A stretch of DNA of 52,519 nt from Romboutsia timonensis (GTDB lineage: Bacteria; Bacillota; Clostridia; Peptostreptococcales; Peptostreptococcaceae): contig NZ_LT629850.1 of assembly GCF_900106845.1 (NCBI RefSeq), forward strand, positions 2,098,931 to 2,151,449, read 5' to 3'. Position 1 is the stretch's first letter. Every line of letters starts with the position of its first letter. The notes beneath the pieces are model-generated. The model was not told the DNA's origin, made no database searches, and saw nothing but the letters and a program-made list of their open reading frames with translations. The position numbers and the translations under genes were made by a program. Positions 43,020 to 52,354 of this stretch are shown one piece after another.

Positions 43020-44180
43020 TTATATTACTATTTTCAGATTTATACAATTCATTCCAAGTAAATGTAAAAAGGATAGGTTACCTTGTTCTTTAGGTAACCT
43101 ATCCTTCATTAAGTATGTTATCACATCATCATTTATTTGTATTTCTATGCTATCTATTTCTCTTTCTTTATTTATTGTTATCTTTGAAACTAGTAGATGT
43201 ATTAGTTGTTTCCTTTGTTGACTTGTACTCATTTCAAAGAATACTTCTTTGAATCTTTTCATTACTTCATTTACTATCTCAAATGGTATTGGATCTCCTT
43301 CTGCTAGTTGAAGATCTTGTTTTAACTCTTGCTCTCTGTATTTTAGTTTCTCAATGTCATCATTTATTACTTTTATTCTTGGTGACAACTCACTTTTATC
43401 TAATATTCCATCTTCAAATAGTTCTATGTTTTTATTCTTCTTACTTGTTAGTTTCTCTATCTCTTTATTTATCTGTTCTAAGTGCTCTAGTATTGGTTTT
43501 AACTTAGTAGATTTATTCTGATTTATATTATCTACTACCTTCCTTAATATAGTTTCATCATTGATTAGTTCCATTATCTTATTTAGTACATATTCATCAG
43601 CTAATTCTACTCTTATTGAGTTTGAATTACATACTGCTGTTCCTTTATTCTTCCAATTTCCACAAGAATAGTATTCATTTATTCTTCTAGTTCCATCTTT
43701 CCTTTTAGCAGTAGACCTACTAATTGTCATTCCTGCTCCACATACAGGACACCTTAGTATTCCAGTTAAAGGAAATTCACAATCGTAGACCTTATTATGT
43801 TTCTTACTTCTTTCCTTTAGTATTACTTGTACTTTATTCCATGTTTCCAAATCAATTATTGGTTCATGTATTCCATCTGAAAGTATTGGATTTGCATTTA
43901 TATTATTTCTTCTTTTCTTGCTCCAATCTTGCCTTACATTGTACCTTATCTTACCAATTTATACTGGATTTTGAAGTATCTCCTTTACTGTACTTACTGC
44001 GAACAAACCATTTCTTTTCGTCTTATGACCTTCCTTGTTTACTCTATTTACTACTGCCTTGTATCCATGACCTTGGCTGTATAGTTCAAATATTCTTCTT
44101 ACTGTATTTGCCTCTTTTTCATTTATTTCTAATCTAGTATTCTTTCTTTTCTTTCCCTCATTAGGTAATTCTACTAAATC
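43020..44180 (-). pseudogene. Large serine recombinase, C-terminal part with a nonsense codon
   Basis: Reads DLVELPNEGKKRKNTRLEIN, then a recombinase domain (ANTVRRIFELYSQGHGYKAV), a TAA stop in ILQNPV*IGKIRYN at ~43953, then IHEPIIDLETWNKVQ and the zinc beta-ribbon (CPVCGAGM ... YYSCGNWKNKGTAVC), and a coiled coil (~EQINKEIEKLTSKKNKNIEL). The last ~276 codons from 43850 remain open. Its N-terminal catalytic domain is at 46226-46711, separated by ~2 kb of inserted DNA. It should be inactive unless repaired. Confidence 0.85.
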
Positions 44181-44260
44181 ATGAGTTTAAAAATCATTTT
44201 ACTAATAATGAAAAATCTAAACTTTGGCTTGAGAATTTTATAGAAAAAAATAAGGCTTAA
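44181..44260 (+). pseudogene. 3' tail of an unidentified plus-strand gene with its terminator
   Basis: An open frame begins exactly at the recombinase break and reads EFKNHFTNNEKSKLWLENFI followed by EKNKA before TAA. A hairpin AATAAGGCTTA / TAAGCCTTATT overlaps the stop, as in real gene ends. It is probably the tail of a gene brought in with the inserted segment. Family unknown. Confidence 0.4.
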
Positions 44261-44362
44261 TTTAAGCCTTATTTTTTAAGAAATAATATACCTTACCAAC
44301 TCAATAAGGTTGAAACAAATACTTTATAGACACAGTTTCCAGCTTTATATACATTATATATA

Positions 44363-45181
44363 TTACATTTCAAATACTTTCATAGCTCCATCAATTTCAA
44401 ATTCTATTTTTAAACTATCTACTTTGTCTAAATTTTCTTCTAAGAGATATATTAATCTAGTTATACATATATTTTTCATATTATCATTAATAAGATTTTC
44501 TTCCTTATATTTTAAGTATATCATTGAGTCAAATGCATTTTTTCTATCTTCTAAATCATTATTTTCTAATATAAAAATATTGTGACTAGAGTATAGTTCA
44601 AGATTTAAATCATTTACATTTATATTTTCAATATATAATGATGTACCAATCTCCTCAATTTCATCTTGATTATTATAAATAAACCTAACTTCAGATAAAA
44701 TATCTAATATAAAATAATTCTGAACCTTTTTCATAGCTAATATTTTTATATTTTTTTCATTTACTAATAAAGTATTTATATTCTCTAATTTGAATTGACC
44801 TATTGTTATTAGTGTATTTTTTTCAAAAAAAATATTTTCATCTACATCTTTTATTTTTAAATTAACTTTTTCTAAATCATTATCTTCATTACAATAAATT
44901 TCAATCGCATTAAATCCATTAAATATATTACACTTTATTATTTTATTGATTAACTCTATAACTTTTTCTTGCAAATACGTATTTGTTTTTTCAAACTCTA
45001 CCTCATATACAAAATTGTTTTTTAGTAAATTTCTTATATTTATATTTATATAGTCTAATTCTTTCAAAATAATTAATTTATTATTACTTTTTCGTTTAGA
45101 ATATATACTCACATGATCTTTTAATTCATTACTTAATTCAACTGGATATTCAGTTGATATATAATATTTTAATATACTCAT
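44363..45181 (-). CDS. Hypothetical protein, 272 aa, probable immunity partner of the HNH nuclease
   Basis: Cytosolic, no signal or membrane segment, acidic and Asn/Ile/Leu-rich with alternating strand-like segments (LIILKELDYININIRNLLKN, NTLITIGQFKLENINTLLVN). The C-terminus is SLKIEFEIDGAMKVFEM. No family recognised. It starts 19 bp after the secreted nuclease stop with AAAGGATAATAAA, so the two are translationally linked. By the usual order toxin then immunity it is a candidate inhibitor of the nuclease. Confidence 0.6.
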   Translation of the reverse strand: MSILKYYISTEYPVELSNELKDHVSIYSKRKSNNKLIILKELDYININIRNLLKNNFVYEVEFEKTNTYLQEKVIELINKIIKCNIFNGFNAIEIYCNEDNDLEKVNLKIKDVDENIFFEKNTLITIGQFKLENINTLLVNEKNIKILAMKKVQNYFILDILSEVRFIYNNQDEIEEIGTSLYIENINVNDLNLELYSSHNIFILENNDLEDRKNAFDSMIYLKYKEENLINDNMKNICITRLIYLLEENLDKVDSLKIEFEIDGAMKVFEM

Positions 45182-45200
45182 TTTATTATCCTTTTAATTA

Positions 45201-46031
45201 TTAGTATCCACTAAACCAGCTAGTAACAGTTTTGTGAATTGATTTTGGTAAATGTATTAAATTAGAAAAACTATTATCTACACCATATGCTAATGGCTTT
45301 ATGTGATGAACATCATATAATGATGAATTTAAAGTTACTCCATATCTACGCTTATATTCATTATAATATGTTGTGTTTAAATTACTAGGCCTTTTATGTA
45401 TAGTATTTTTTACATAATCAGCTCTAGGTTTACCTAATGTTTTTCCTGATTTTTTATCTGTATATGATGCATTCCATAACTTTCCAGTTCTATTTAGCAA
45501 TCCATAATAAGTATTTACTGTTTTAGCTGGTAAATATGAATTTGATCCATCTGGCTTTAGTTGAGATATAAGTTTAACTTTATAATATCCTGTTTTAGCT
45601 GGAACAGAATGCTTATAGTTTTTTATAGTGTTTACATTTCCAAAATCCTTTAATATACCATAGTTACTATAAGTACCATTTTCTGTATTTGACCTTAGTA
45701 TCTGTACTTTTAACTTTAATGGAGGCTTAACAAATATAGATATTGGTATATCAACATTGAAATTCCATACATGCATCTTATTCTTTGAGTCATAACTTGC
45801 ACTTATTTTAACCTTTATATATTCAATTCCTAATATATTTCTTGCTTTATTATCTAGTTCAATCTTTACTATTTTTTCTTCTTCTAAGTCAATATCTTCA
45901 GTCTCTTTTATAATGCTCGATTCTAAATTATTATAAATATCATTTGCAAAAATATTTAATGTATTTGAAAAAATAATCATAAGTGCCATCGCTATACTAG
46001 ATATAAATTTTAATAATTTTTTCTTCTTCAT
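45201..46031 (-). CDS. Secreted HNH (His-Me finger) nuclease, likely toxin
   Basis: 276 residues. A basic start and hydrophobic core (MKKKKLLKFISSIAMALMII) with cleavage probably after NIFA (~29) make a Sec signal peptide. Residues ~60-175 look like a beta-sandwich (KVKISASYDSKNKMHVWNFN, TGYYKVKLISQLKPDGSNSY). The C-terminal domain has RRYGVTLNSSLYDVHHIKPL: His242/His243, Asn257 (SNLIHLP) and His266 (KSIH) give the HNH pattern, ending SWFSGY. This C-terminal layout is common in polymorphic toxins and phage-type endonucleases. It is followed by a candidate immunity gene, and both lie inside a split recombinase. Confidence 0.82.
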   Translation of the reverse strand: MKKKKLLKFISSIAMALMIIFSNTLNIFANDIYNNLESSIIKETEDIDLEEEKIVKIELDNKARNILGIEYIKVKISASYDSKNKMHVWNFNVDIPISIFVKPPLKLKVQILRSNTENGTYSNYGILKDFGNVNTIKNYKHSVPAKTGYYKVKLISQLKPDGSNSYLPAKTVNTYYGLLNRTGKLWNASYTDKKSGKTLGKPRADYVKNTIHKRPSNLNTTYYNEYKRRYGVTLNSSLYDVHHIKPLAYGVDNSFSNLIHLPKSIHKTVTSWFSGY

Positions 46032-46225
46032 AAATATACATCTCTTAATTAACTATACCTTAATTTCTTATATTTTCTATTTTTATATTAATTGTATTTT
46101 TTTTCCAATAAAAGCCTTTTATTATCAGAATATTTATGCTATTATAAAATAATGATTTAACCATGCAATAAATCTTTTATTTATAAACATACTTGTAAAC
46201 TAATCTTTAAATTTGGCTTTAGGGT

Positions 46226-46711
46226 ATACCCTAAAACTACACCACCATTCCATCTTCCTTCTCTTGCTCTTGCTAATAATCCCATCTTCACATTTTCAGC
46301 AATAGTTTCTCTTTCAAATTCCCCTATTGCTCCCATTATGTTAAGTTGAAGTTTACCTGATGGTGTTTCTGTTTCAAAGTTCTCTGTTAATGAACGAAAT
46401 GCTATATTATGCTTATTTAGTAAGTCTACTATATTAAGTATATCTAGTAATTTTCTACTTATCCTATTTAATTTCCAAACAACTACTAAATCAAACTTAT
46501 TCTTAGTAGCATCCTCTAGCAATTGTTTTATTCCTGGTCTATTTGTTATATTCTTTCCACTTATTCCTCTATCTTCGTAAAGGTTATAGATTTCATGACC
46601 TTGATTCTTACAGTATTCTTTAATATTATGATATTGACTGTCAATTGAGAAACCTTCTTCAGCTTGTTCTATCGTTGATACCCTACAATATATTGCTACT
46701 TTTTTACTCAT
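46226..46711 (-). pseudogene. Large serine recombinase, N-terminal catalytic part
   Basis: MSKKVAIYCRVSTIEQAEEG gives the catalytic Ser12. ISGKNITNRPGIKQLLEDAT, DLVVVWKLNRISRKLLDILN and TPSGKLQLNIMGAIGEFERE complete the resolvase fold. Frame integrity with the C-terminal part is lost after VVLGY (46226); the open frame runs 14 codons more into foreign sequence and stops at 46181. GGAGGAGATGACA selects the ATG at 46711 (an ATG at 46735 precedes that ribosome site). Confidence 0.87.
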
Positions 46712-46823
46712 TGTCATCTCCTCCATTTTCTTCATTAGTCTTTATTATGTGTTTTTGAATTATATCACTTAGTATATTTATTATTTCATCTCCATTTATC
46801 TGTTCCATTGTCACAGTATCCAT
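46704..46823 (-). CDS. Small acidic ORF, 39 aa, upstream of the recombinase
   Basis: Reads MDTVTMEQINGDEIINILSD then IIQKHIIKTNEENGGDDNE. A good ribosome site GGAGGATAACT precedes the ATG at 46823, and the stop overlaps the recombinase start (ATGAGTAA), so the pair is translationally coupled. Function unknown; possibly a small regulator or accessory of the recombinase. Confidence 0.6.
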   Translation of the reverse strand: MDTVTMEQINGDEIINILSDIIQKHIIKTNEENGGDDNE

Positions 46824-46892
46824 AGTTATCCTCCAAATTATGATTATATATACTAGGAATACTAAAATACCCCTAGTACATTTTTAAATTTA

Positions 46893-48860
46893 TTACATTC
46901 TAGTTATTTTGATTTCTCTGTTTTTACCTTTACTTCTTTCAAATTCAATACCTACATCTAGTAAATTGCTCTTTATCTCATTCAATCTTTTTGATAATAC
47001 ATTTGGTGTTTTAGCCCAATTACTATTTGTGGTATCTATCTTTTCAAAACCTGCAACTATTTCTAATTCAGATAAAAGTTTTGTAGGTGAACCCGACCAT
47101 ACAGTCTTGTCTTCCATGAACTTATACATTGCAAATCCTACAGGATGAGATTCTAAAACTTCTATATTAGCATTATTTTGGTTATTCAAGTAAGCTTCTA
47201 AAAACTTATCTCCTCCTATACCTAAAACTTCTGCTATTGCATATCCCCATCTTGTGAAATCTGCCATTCTACCTAAGTTATTTAACTCGACTTGGTCATA
47301 TATACTCATTGCTTTAGATAGTGTTTCAAATATTGCACCTAGTATTATAGGTTTGTCCTTCTCAAACTCTTCTCTAAGTACTTTTTCTTCTTTTCTCTCA
47401 TTTGGAGGTATTCTTTCTAGTTCTAATAATATACATCTATCTAAAAGGTCTGGTCTTGTTGCTACCACATTAATTCCATTTAATACTATGAATCTTTGGA
47501 AGAACATAACTTGCTCTTCATCATCTGTATACAACTTTCTCTTTGTGTGTCCACCACCTGTGACAGCTATACATAATAAATCACTAACTTGATTACTTAT
47601 TGTATCTATGTTATCAAAACAAGGAACATAGTTCTTTGAAATATATACTGCTAAATCATCTATTGTTTTAGGGATAGATACTACTGGAACGATTGCTGGA
47701 TCAATTATATCTCTTACCAGCTTCATTGTACTCGTCTTAGATGAACCTTTTTCTCCATGTAGTACTTGTATTGGTCTTGCTATGTTTGGTATAAGTGAAG
47801 CTACTAATATTACTTTTTGAATTATTAAATGGTTTTCATCTTTGTATCTAAACCATTTATCTAATATATCAAGATTACCATTTCTTTCTGGTGTCACTTG
47901 TCTATACATTGTTTTTGTTCTAGCAAATATAACAGGTGGATCTTTAATAATTTCCCAACCATCTCTTGATACCTTTACAACGTTACAGCTATCATCTTTT
48001 AAATCATAATAAATGCAATTATCAACTGTAGCGCATCTTCTTTCTACTAACACTTCATTTACTTCATTCATTGCTCTAGATTCTAAAAGTAGTATTATCT
48101 TAGCTATATTGTCATTCGTAGGTATTTTCGATTCTATATTGTAAAATTGTGAAACAATCCATTTTTTAAAACGTTCCGATTTTACATTTACATTTTCATT
48201 ATTTTCTCTAATTTGGATGGTTACATATGTCTCATCCATAGATGTCCTATATGTTTCTATATCTTCAACGATATCTATTAATATATCTATTTGACCTTTT
48301 TTATCTTCATTTTTACCGTCATATTTGTCGATATTTTCATTAGTAACTTTATTTGTAGGTTCATATTTACTTCTAAGTGTACTCCAGTTATTTTCTGAAC
48401 AAGAATTATGATGACATCCTGCTACTATGTTTCCATTATTATATTGGATAACATATGCACTTTTATCTGTATGCTCTTCATTCCAAGGACATTGCTTTAA
48501 TACATATATTATTTTATCTGCCTCTTCTTTACGATGAGAAACTTGTATTTCATATTTTTCTAACCATTCAGCTTCATCTTTTTTCTTGTTCACATTTTTT
48601 AATTTTTTATTGGTTATTTCTGCTGTTACTTCAGTATTTATATTATGTTTATCCTGTAGTTTAGATACTATTTTAGTTATCTGAGATATAGTAACTATCT
48701 CACCTTCACCTCTAATTGAAATTATTATCGCTTGCCTATGTGGTCTTGTTGGTATATTGTCTCCTTTACATGCTATTGTTCCGTATAGTCTACAAATACG
48801 AGATGGATTATAAGTAGTTTTATCAACCTCAACTTTGTCATCTGAGAACTCTATGCTCAA
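46893..48860 (-). pseudogene. Prim-pol/helicase replication protein, 5'-truncated
   Basis: 655 codons remain. The start reads in frame from TTG as SIEFSDDKVEVDKTTYNPSR, then ICRLYGTIACKGDNIPTRPH, the C-terminal end of an AEP primase (prim-pol) domain. The first ~200 residues with its catalytic triad are missing and a TAA lies just upstream. The middle has CPWNEEH ... GCHHNSCS, a small zinc-type motif. A superfamily-3-like helicase follows with Walker A GEKGSSKTST and a B-like FDNI segment. A good ribosome site at the TTG is not obvious. Originally it would have replicated the integrative element. Confidence 0.72.
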
Positions 48861-48877
48861 CTCATTTAAGAAATTTT

Positions 48878-49090
48878 TTATTGTATCTTATTTTTTAGTA
48901 GATTTTCCTTTAGTTCTTTTATTCCTTCTTCATCTGTTAGTGCAATAAATCCTCCAAGGTCTTCTTCTGTCCTTTCTTCTCCGTACTCTTCTACTAAAAT
49001 CTGTACATTTTCTTTTATAACTTCTTTTACTTGCTTAGGTAGTTCACTTACTAACTCTAAATCTTGCTCTTTCCAAATTTTAATTATCAT
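48878..49090 (-). CDS. Small hypothetical protein, 70 aa
   Basis: Starts after AAGGAGAAAATAAA. Acidic and helical (WKEQDLELVSELPKQVKEVI, EEYGEERTEEDLGGFIALTD). It precedes the truncated replication gene by 17 bp, and the deletion joint lies around its 3' end. Family unknown. Confidence 0.65.
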   Translation of the reverse strand: MIIKIWKEQDLELVSELPKQVKEVIKENVQILVEEYGEERTEEDLGGFIALTDEEGIKELKENLLKNKIQ

Positions 49091-49115
49091 TTTATTTTCT
49101 CCTTATTTTATTATT

Positions 49116-49152
49116 AAAAAAGAGATGTTGCTTTTATTGCAACATCTCCTTA
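49116..49152. terminator. Terminator-like hairpin
   Basis: AGAGATGTTGC and GCAACATCTCT-type arms (AGAGATGTTGC / GCAACATCTCC) around a 7-nt loop, A-rich before and T-rich after. The rest of 49153-49337 holds no gene. Confidence 0.65.
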
Positions 49153-49337
49153 TATTAATTTTTTGTGTCCTATCTAATAGACTATCTTCTATTTAATATA
49201 GATTCAAAATTATAATATATATTTATAATTTCATTTATTACGTTTTGTTTATTAACTTATATATAAATCAATTATTCTATCTACTGTTCTAAATAGATTT
49301 TGCATTATAACTCTATTAACCTCTATAAATCTATTTT

Positions 49338-49706
49338 TTATTCACTTACTATTATATCAACTTTTGATAAATTAAATTTATAAGAATCTTGAACTAATTC
49401 TGAAATAATATTTTCTAAATAATATACATCTTTTTTCAGAAAATCATATTTAAAATCAGTTTTAAAAACCCTTATATTATTGATTATAAGTAAAATCGAA
49501 CCATTTTCTTGCGTAACTTCGATTTTTAAACTTCTTTCATTTGAAGTATTTAAGATATTTAAAAGTTTTTTTAAAAGAGCGTCTATAGCTATATGTTTAT
49601 GAGCTAAGTCAAAATTCTTCTTACAGTTACTGCAATAAGTATATGTGGAATTTGTATCAGATAATAAATATTCAAGTTTTGTGCTTTTACAATAGTTGCA
49701 ATTCAT
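49338..49706 (-). CDS. Small zinc-ribbon protein, ~122 aa
   Basis: MNCNYCKSTKLEYLL at the N-terminus, then YTYCSNCKKNF: two CxxC pairs make a zinc ribbon. The remainder (IAIDALLKKLLNILNTSNER, SLKIEVTQENGSILLIINNI) is mixed alpha/beta with no recognised family. AGGGGAATGTTAAAA selects the ATG at 49706 over 49727. Element cargo by position. Confidence 0.68.
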   Translation of the reverse strand: MNCNYCKSTKLEYLLSDTNSTYTYCSNCKKNFDLAHKHIAIDALLKKLLNILNTSNERSLKIEVTQENGSILLIINNIRVFKTDFKYDFLKKDVYYLENIISELVQDSYKFNLSKVDIIVSE

Positions 49707-49915
49707 TTTTAACATTCCCCTATTCATTATATTTACTACGTGAAAAAATTTTCACTCAACTCCGACATTATAACACCTTTATACTGTTATATTTTGGTGA
49801 AACTTGTCATTTTTATCGATTACCATTATTTACATGTATTGTGATAAAAATTCTTATATTCTATATACAGAAGCTTCATCAGCTTCAAGATAACAGAATT
49901 TCCTTATAAACAAAA

Positions 49916-49961
49916 TACCCTATAGGTCAGACCTTTTATTAGGTGTCTACTCTATAGGGTA
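49916..49961. terminator. Stem-loop near the left end of the IS982 element
   Basis: TACCCTATAG and CTATAGGGTA perfect arms with a 26-nt loop. The stretch 49728-50165 otherwise contains no gene that can be supported. Confidence 0.55.
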
Positions 49962-50165
49962 CATTTTATATTAAGATATTATTTTTATATTATTTAATCA
50001 TTATTCACATTTTCTATGATATTTTAATATATATGCACTAATATATTAGAAACAACTAGATTATTTACAAAATATATCGATAATCTAATCATTTTTTAGT
50101 TTATTTAATATTTTACTTAACATGCAAATAGCTTGACATATACTATTGTAAGTTTTTATTACTTA

Positions 50166-51290
50166 ATCTGTTGTGCTAGTTAAAATTATTTTCCAAATAA
50201 AGTAAGTTGATTTTTCAAAAAACAATATCCCATAAAGATTAGTATTTGTAAATATTAACCAAATACTAATCTTTTTATCTTAGCCATAGAATCATCATTT
50301 CTCATCAATTTATTTATTAGAAATGAAATATTATGAGCCAAAACTTTTATTGAGGTTCTAGTCATAAATCCTAGCATTGATTTACTTTTAACCTTATTTA
50401 AATTTAATTGTTCTGTTAATTGAGAAAAACTAGTTTCTATCCTTCTTCTAACTTTAAATAATAGTTGTCTTACTTCTTTTGGATAGTTATCTCTACTATT
50501 TTCTCTTTTTAAGAATAGTAAATTTATATCTCTTTCACCTTTTAATTCAGGCGTTAGCCTTTTGTTAATGTATCCTTTATCTCCGATTATAGAGATAGAT
50601 CTATATTTATCGCATAAATCCCATACCGCATTTCTATCATCTATGTTTGCTGGAGTTATAACATAATCAGTTAAAAATCCATCTACAGTAGTAAGTGCAT
50701 GAAATTTAAATCCGAAATAAGTTTCTTTTTTAGAAGCGCATATTCCATAGGAGGCTTCGCCTTTGAAACATTTACTAAAATGAGCTCTTCCAAACTCACA
50801 TACAGGAATAGGCATACTATCTATAACTCTTATATTGTTAGAATAAAGTTGCATAAATTCAGATATATATCCTCTTATTTTAGATATTACTAAATGTAAA
50901 TTTCTTTTAGTTCTATTAAATCTAGTTCTATCTCCTAATCTTGGAAATAGTTCTTTATATTCTCTTTTTAATAAACTAAAAAATGATTTCTCTGAGTCAA
51001 TAGTTAAAAGTTCTCCAACTATACTAATAGTAATTATCTCACTATCTGAAAGTTTGCTATCCTTAATATTACATCTATTCATTATACCAATAGGTATAAT
51101 TTCATTGTATATATCATCTATAATTACAAAAATATTTGTAAACAAATCTGTTAAATTTTCTAACTCCTGGATATAATAATTATTAAGCTCCAACATCATA
51201 TAGTAAACCTCCTTTAAATTAGTATTGATAATCTTAGGTTGCTATATTTGTTGGAGTTTTATTATTGAAAAAATTAACTAGCACAACGAG
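50166..51290 (-). mobile_element. IS982-family insertion sequence, complete
   Basis: Terminal inverted repeats GTTGTGCTAGTTAA (50170-50183) and TTAACTAGCACAAC (51274-51287). The 7-bp direct repeat TTACTTA is at 50159-50165 and 51291-51297, a likely target duplication. Element length 1125 bp. The duplication includes the stop codon of the GH25 lysozyme gene, so the element landed exactly at its 3' end. The partial copy at 1-498 has the same orientation. Confidence 0.85.
50255..51199 (-). CDS. IS982-family transposase
   Basis: 314 residues, intact. The DDE core is visible as NIRVIDSMPIPVCEFGRAHF (first Asp), TPANIDDRNAVWDLCDKY and SIIGDKGYINKRL (second Asp) and RRRIETSFSQL (Glu). AAAGGAGGTTTACTATATG-like ribosome site before the ATG-ATG start at 51199. 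Confidence 0.94.
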   Translation of the reverse strand: MMLELNNYYIQELENLTDLFTNIFVIIDDIYNEIIPIGIMNRCNIKDSKLSDSEIITISIVGELLTIDSEKSFFSLLKREYKELFPRLGDRTRFNRTKRNLHLVISKIRGYISEFMQLYSNNIRVIDSMPIPVCEFGRAHFSKCFKGEASYGICASKKETYFGFKFHALTTVDGFLTDYVITPANIDDRNAVWDLCDKYRSISIIGDKGYINKRLTPELKGERDINLLFLKRENSRDNYPKEVRQLLFKVRRRIETSFSQLTEQLNLNKVKSKSMLGFMTRTSIKVLAHNISFLINKLMRNDDSMAKIKRLVFG

Positions 51291-51294
51291 TTAC

Positions 51295-52191
51295 TTATAT
51301 TTTTAATACTTGGCCAATATAAATTTTATTTACATCTTTTATGTTATTCTTTTTTGCAATACTATTTACTGTTGTATTATACTTTTTAGCAATTTCATCT
51401 AATGTATCACCACTTTTAACTATATAAGTATCTTCATTATTAGCATTTAATAATTCATTTACTTTATTTTGAACTTCCTGTGCATTATAACCAGCAACAG
51501 TTAATTTATTTACTCTATCCTCACCATTTCCCCACAATCCATTTATTACTTCCTGAGCAACTTCATCTATTGATTTTTTAATTGTATCATCTGGTTCTTT
51601 ATTTGATAGATAATCATCATTCGCAATGTTCATATCTACATATCCATTTATACCATCTACAATCCCTCTAGAAGTATATTGCCATACATTATAATCTATA
51701 GAAGGTCTATTATTTGGTATCTGTCCATTATTACTTCCATACATTGCAATCCATATTGAACAATCTTGAAATTTACTTAAATCAATTTTATTTCTTGCCC
51801 AATTCATATTACAATAAATACCTGCATCATATCCTGCTGCTTTTATTGTATCAACAAACTCTCTTACTACATCATTAATACATTTCATAGAATTATCTTC
51901 TATATCATAATAAATTGGTAAATCAAGTTTTTTATTATTTAAATATTTTAAACAATTTTCTGCTTCTTTTTTACCTTCTCCAATTGCATTTGCATAGGCA
52001 TAATAATATCCTCCAATAGGTATCTTACCATATAAACCTTTATAATGATTTTCAAATTGGTTATCTTTTTGTGATTCAGGCAAATAGTTAACCCCAAAAC
52101 CAACTCTTAAAATAGCAAAATTTATATTTTTAATTACCTTATTATAATCTATATTTCTTTGGTAAGAACTTATATCAATTCCATACTTCAT
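51295..52191 (-). CDS. GH25 family lysozyme with C-terminal LysM domain
   Basis: 298 residues from the ATG at 52191; a GTG at 52200 lies inside AAAGGTG and is less likely the start. GH25 muramidase (residues ~1-195) with YGIDISSYQ (Asp near 5) and LDLPIYYDIED (Asp/Glu catalytic pair), ending GYVDMNIANDD. A linker (~200-245) with GLWGNGEDRVNKL repeats resembles a CW_7-type cell-wall motif. LysM at ~253-298 (DTYIVKSGDTLDEIAKKYNT). No signal peptide, as in phage endolysins. Its stop codon lies in the IS982 target duplication. Confidence 0.93.
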   Translation of the reverse strand: MKYGIDISSYQRNIDYNKVIKNINFAILRVGFGVNYLPESQKDNQFENHYKGLYGKIPIGGYYYAYANAIGEGKKEAENCLKYLNNKKLDLPIYYDIEDNSMKCINDVVREFVDTIKAAGYDAGIYCNMNWARNKIDLSKFQDCSIWIAMYGSNNGQIPNNRPSIDYNVWQYTSRGIVDGINGYVDMNIANDDYLSNKEPDDTIKKSIDEVAQEVINGLWGNGEDRVNKLTVAGYNAQEVQNKVNELLNANNEDTYIVKSGDTLDEIAKKYNTTVNSIAKKNNIKDVNKIYIGQVLKI

Positions 52192-52354
52192 AATATTCAC
52201 CTTTTTATTTTAATTTATTGTAAGTTATACTTTATATTAAAAAATAATTAGTAAAATACGCAAAATACCTCAATTATTATAACCTACAATATATTATATG
52301 ATTTATTATTTATTTAGAAACTATTATTTTTTTGATTACTTATAGTAGTCGAAC

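Noticed and set aside
43283-44137. Hydrophobic plus-strand frames opposite the recombinase
   Set aside because: They arise from the antisense of AT-rich coding DNA; the minus strand carries recognisable recombinase and zinc-ribbon motifs.
1-51293. Whole window as one IS982 composite transposon
   Set aside because: Directly repeated copies exist, but the far end and duplication of the left copy are outside the window, and the content is a patchwork of separate insertions; bracketing alone is not evidence of joint movement.
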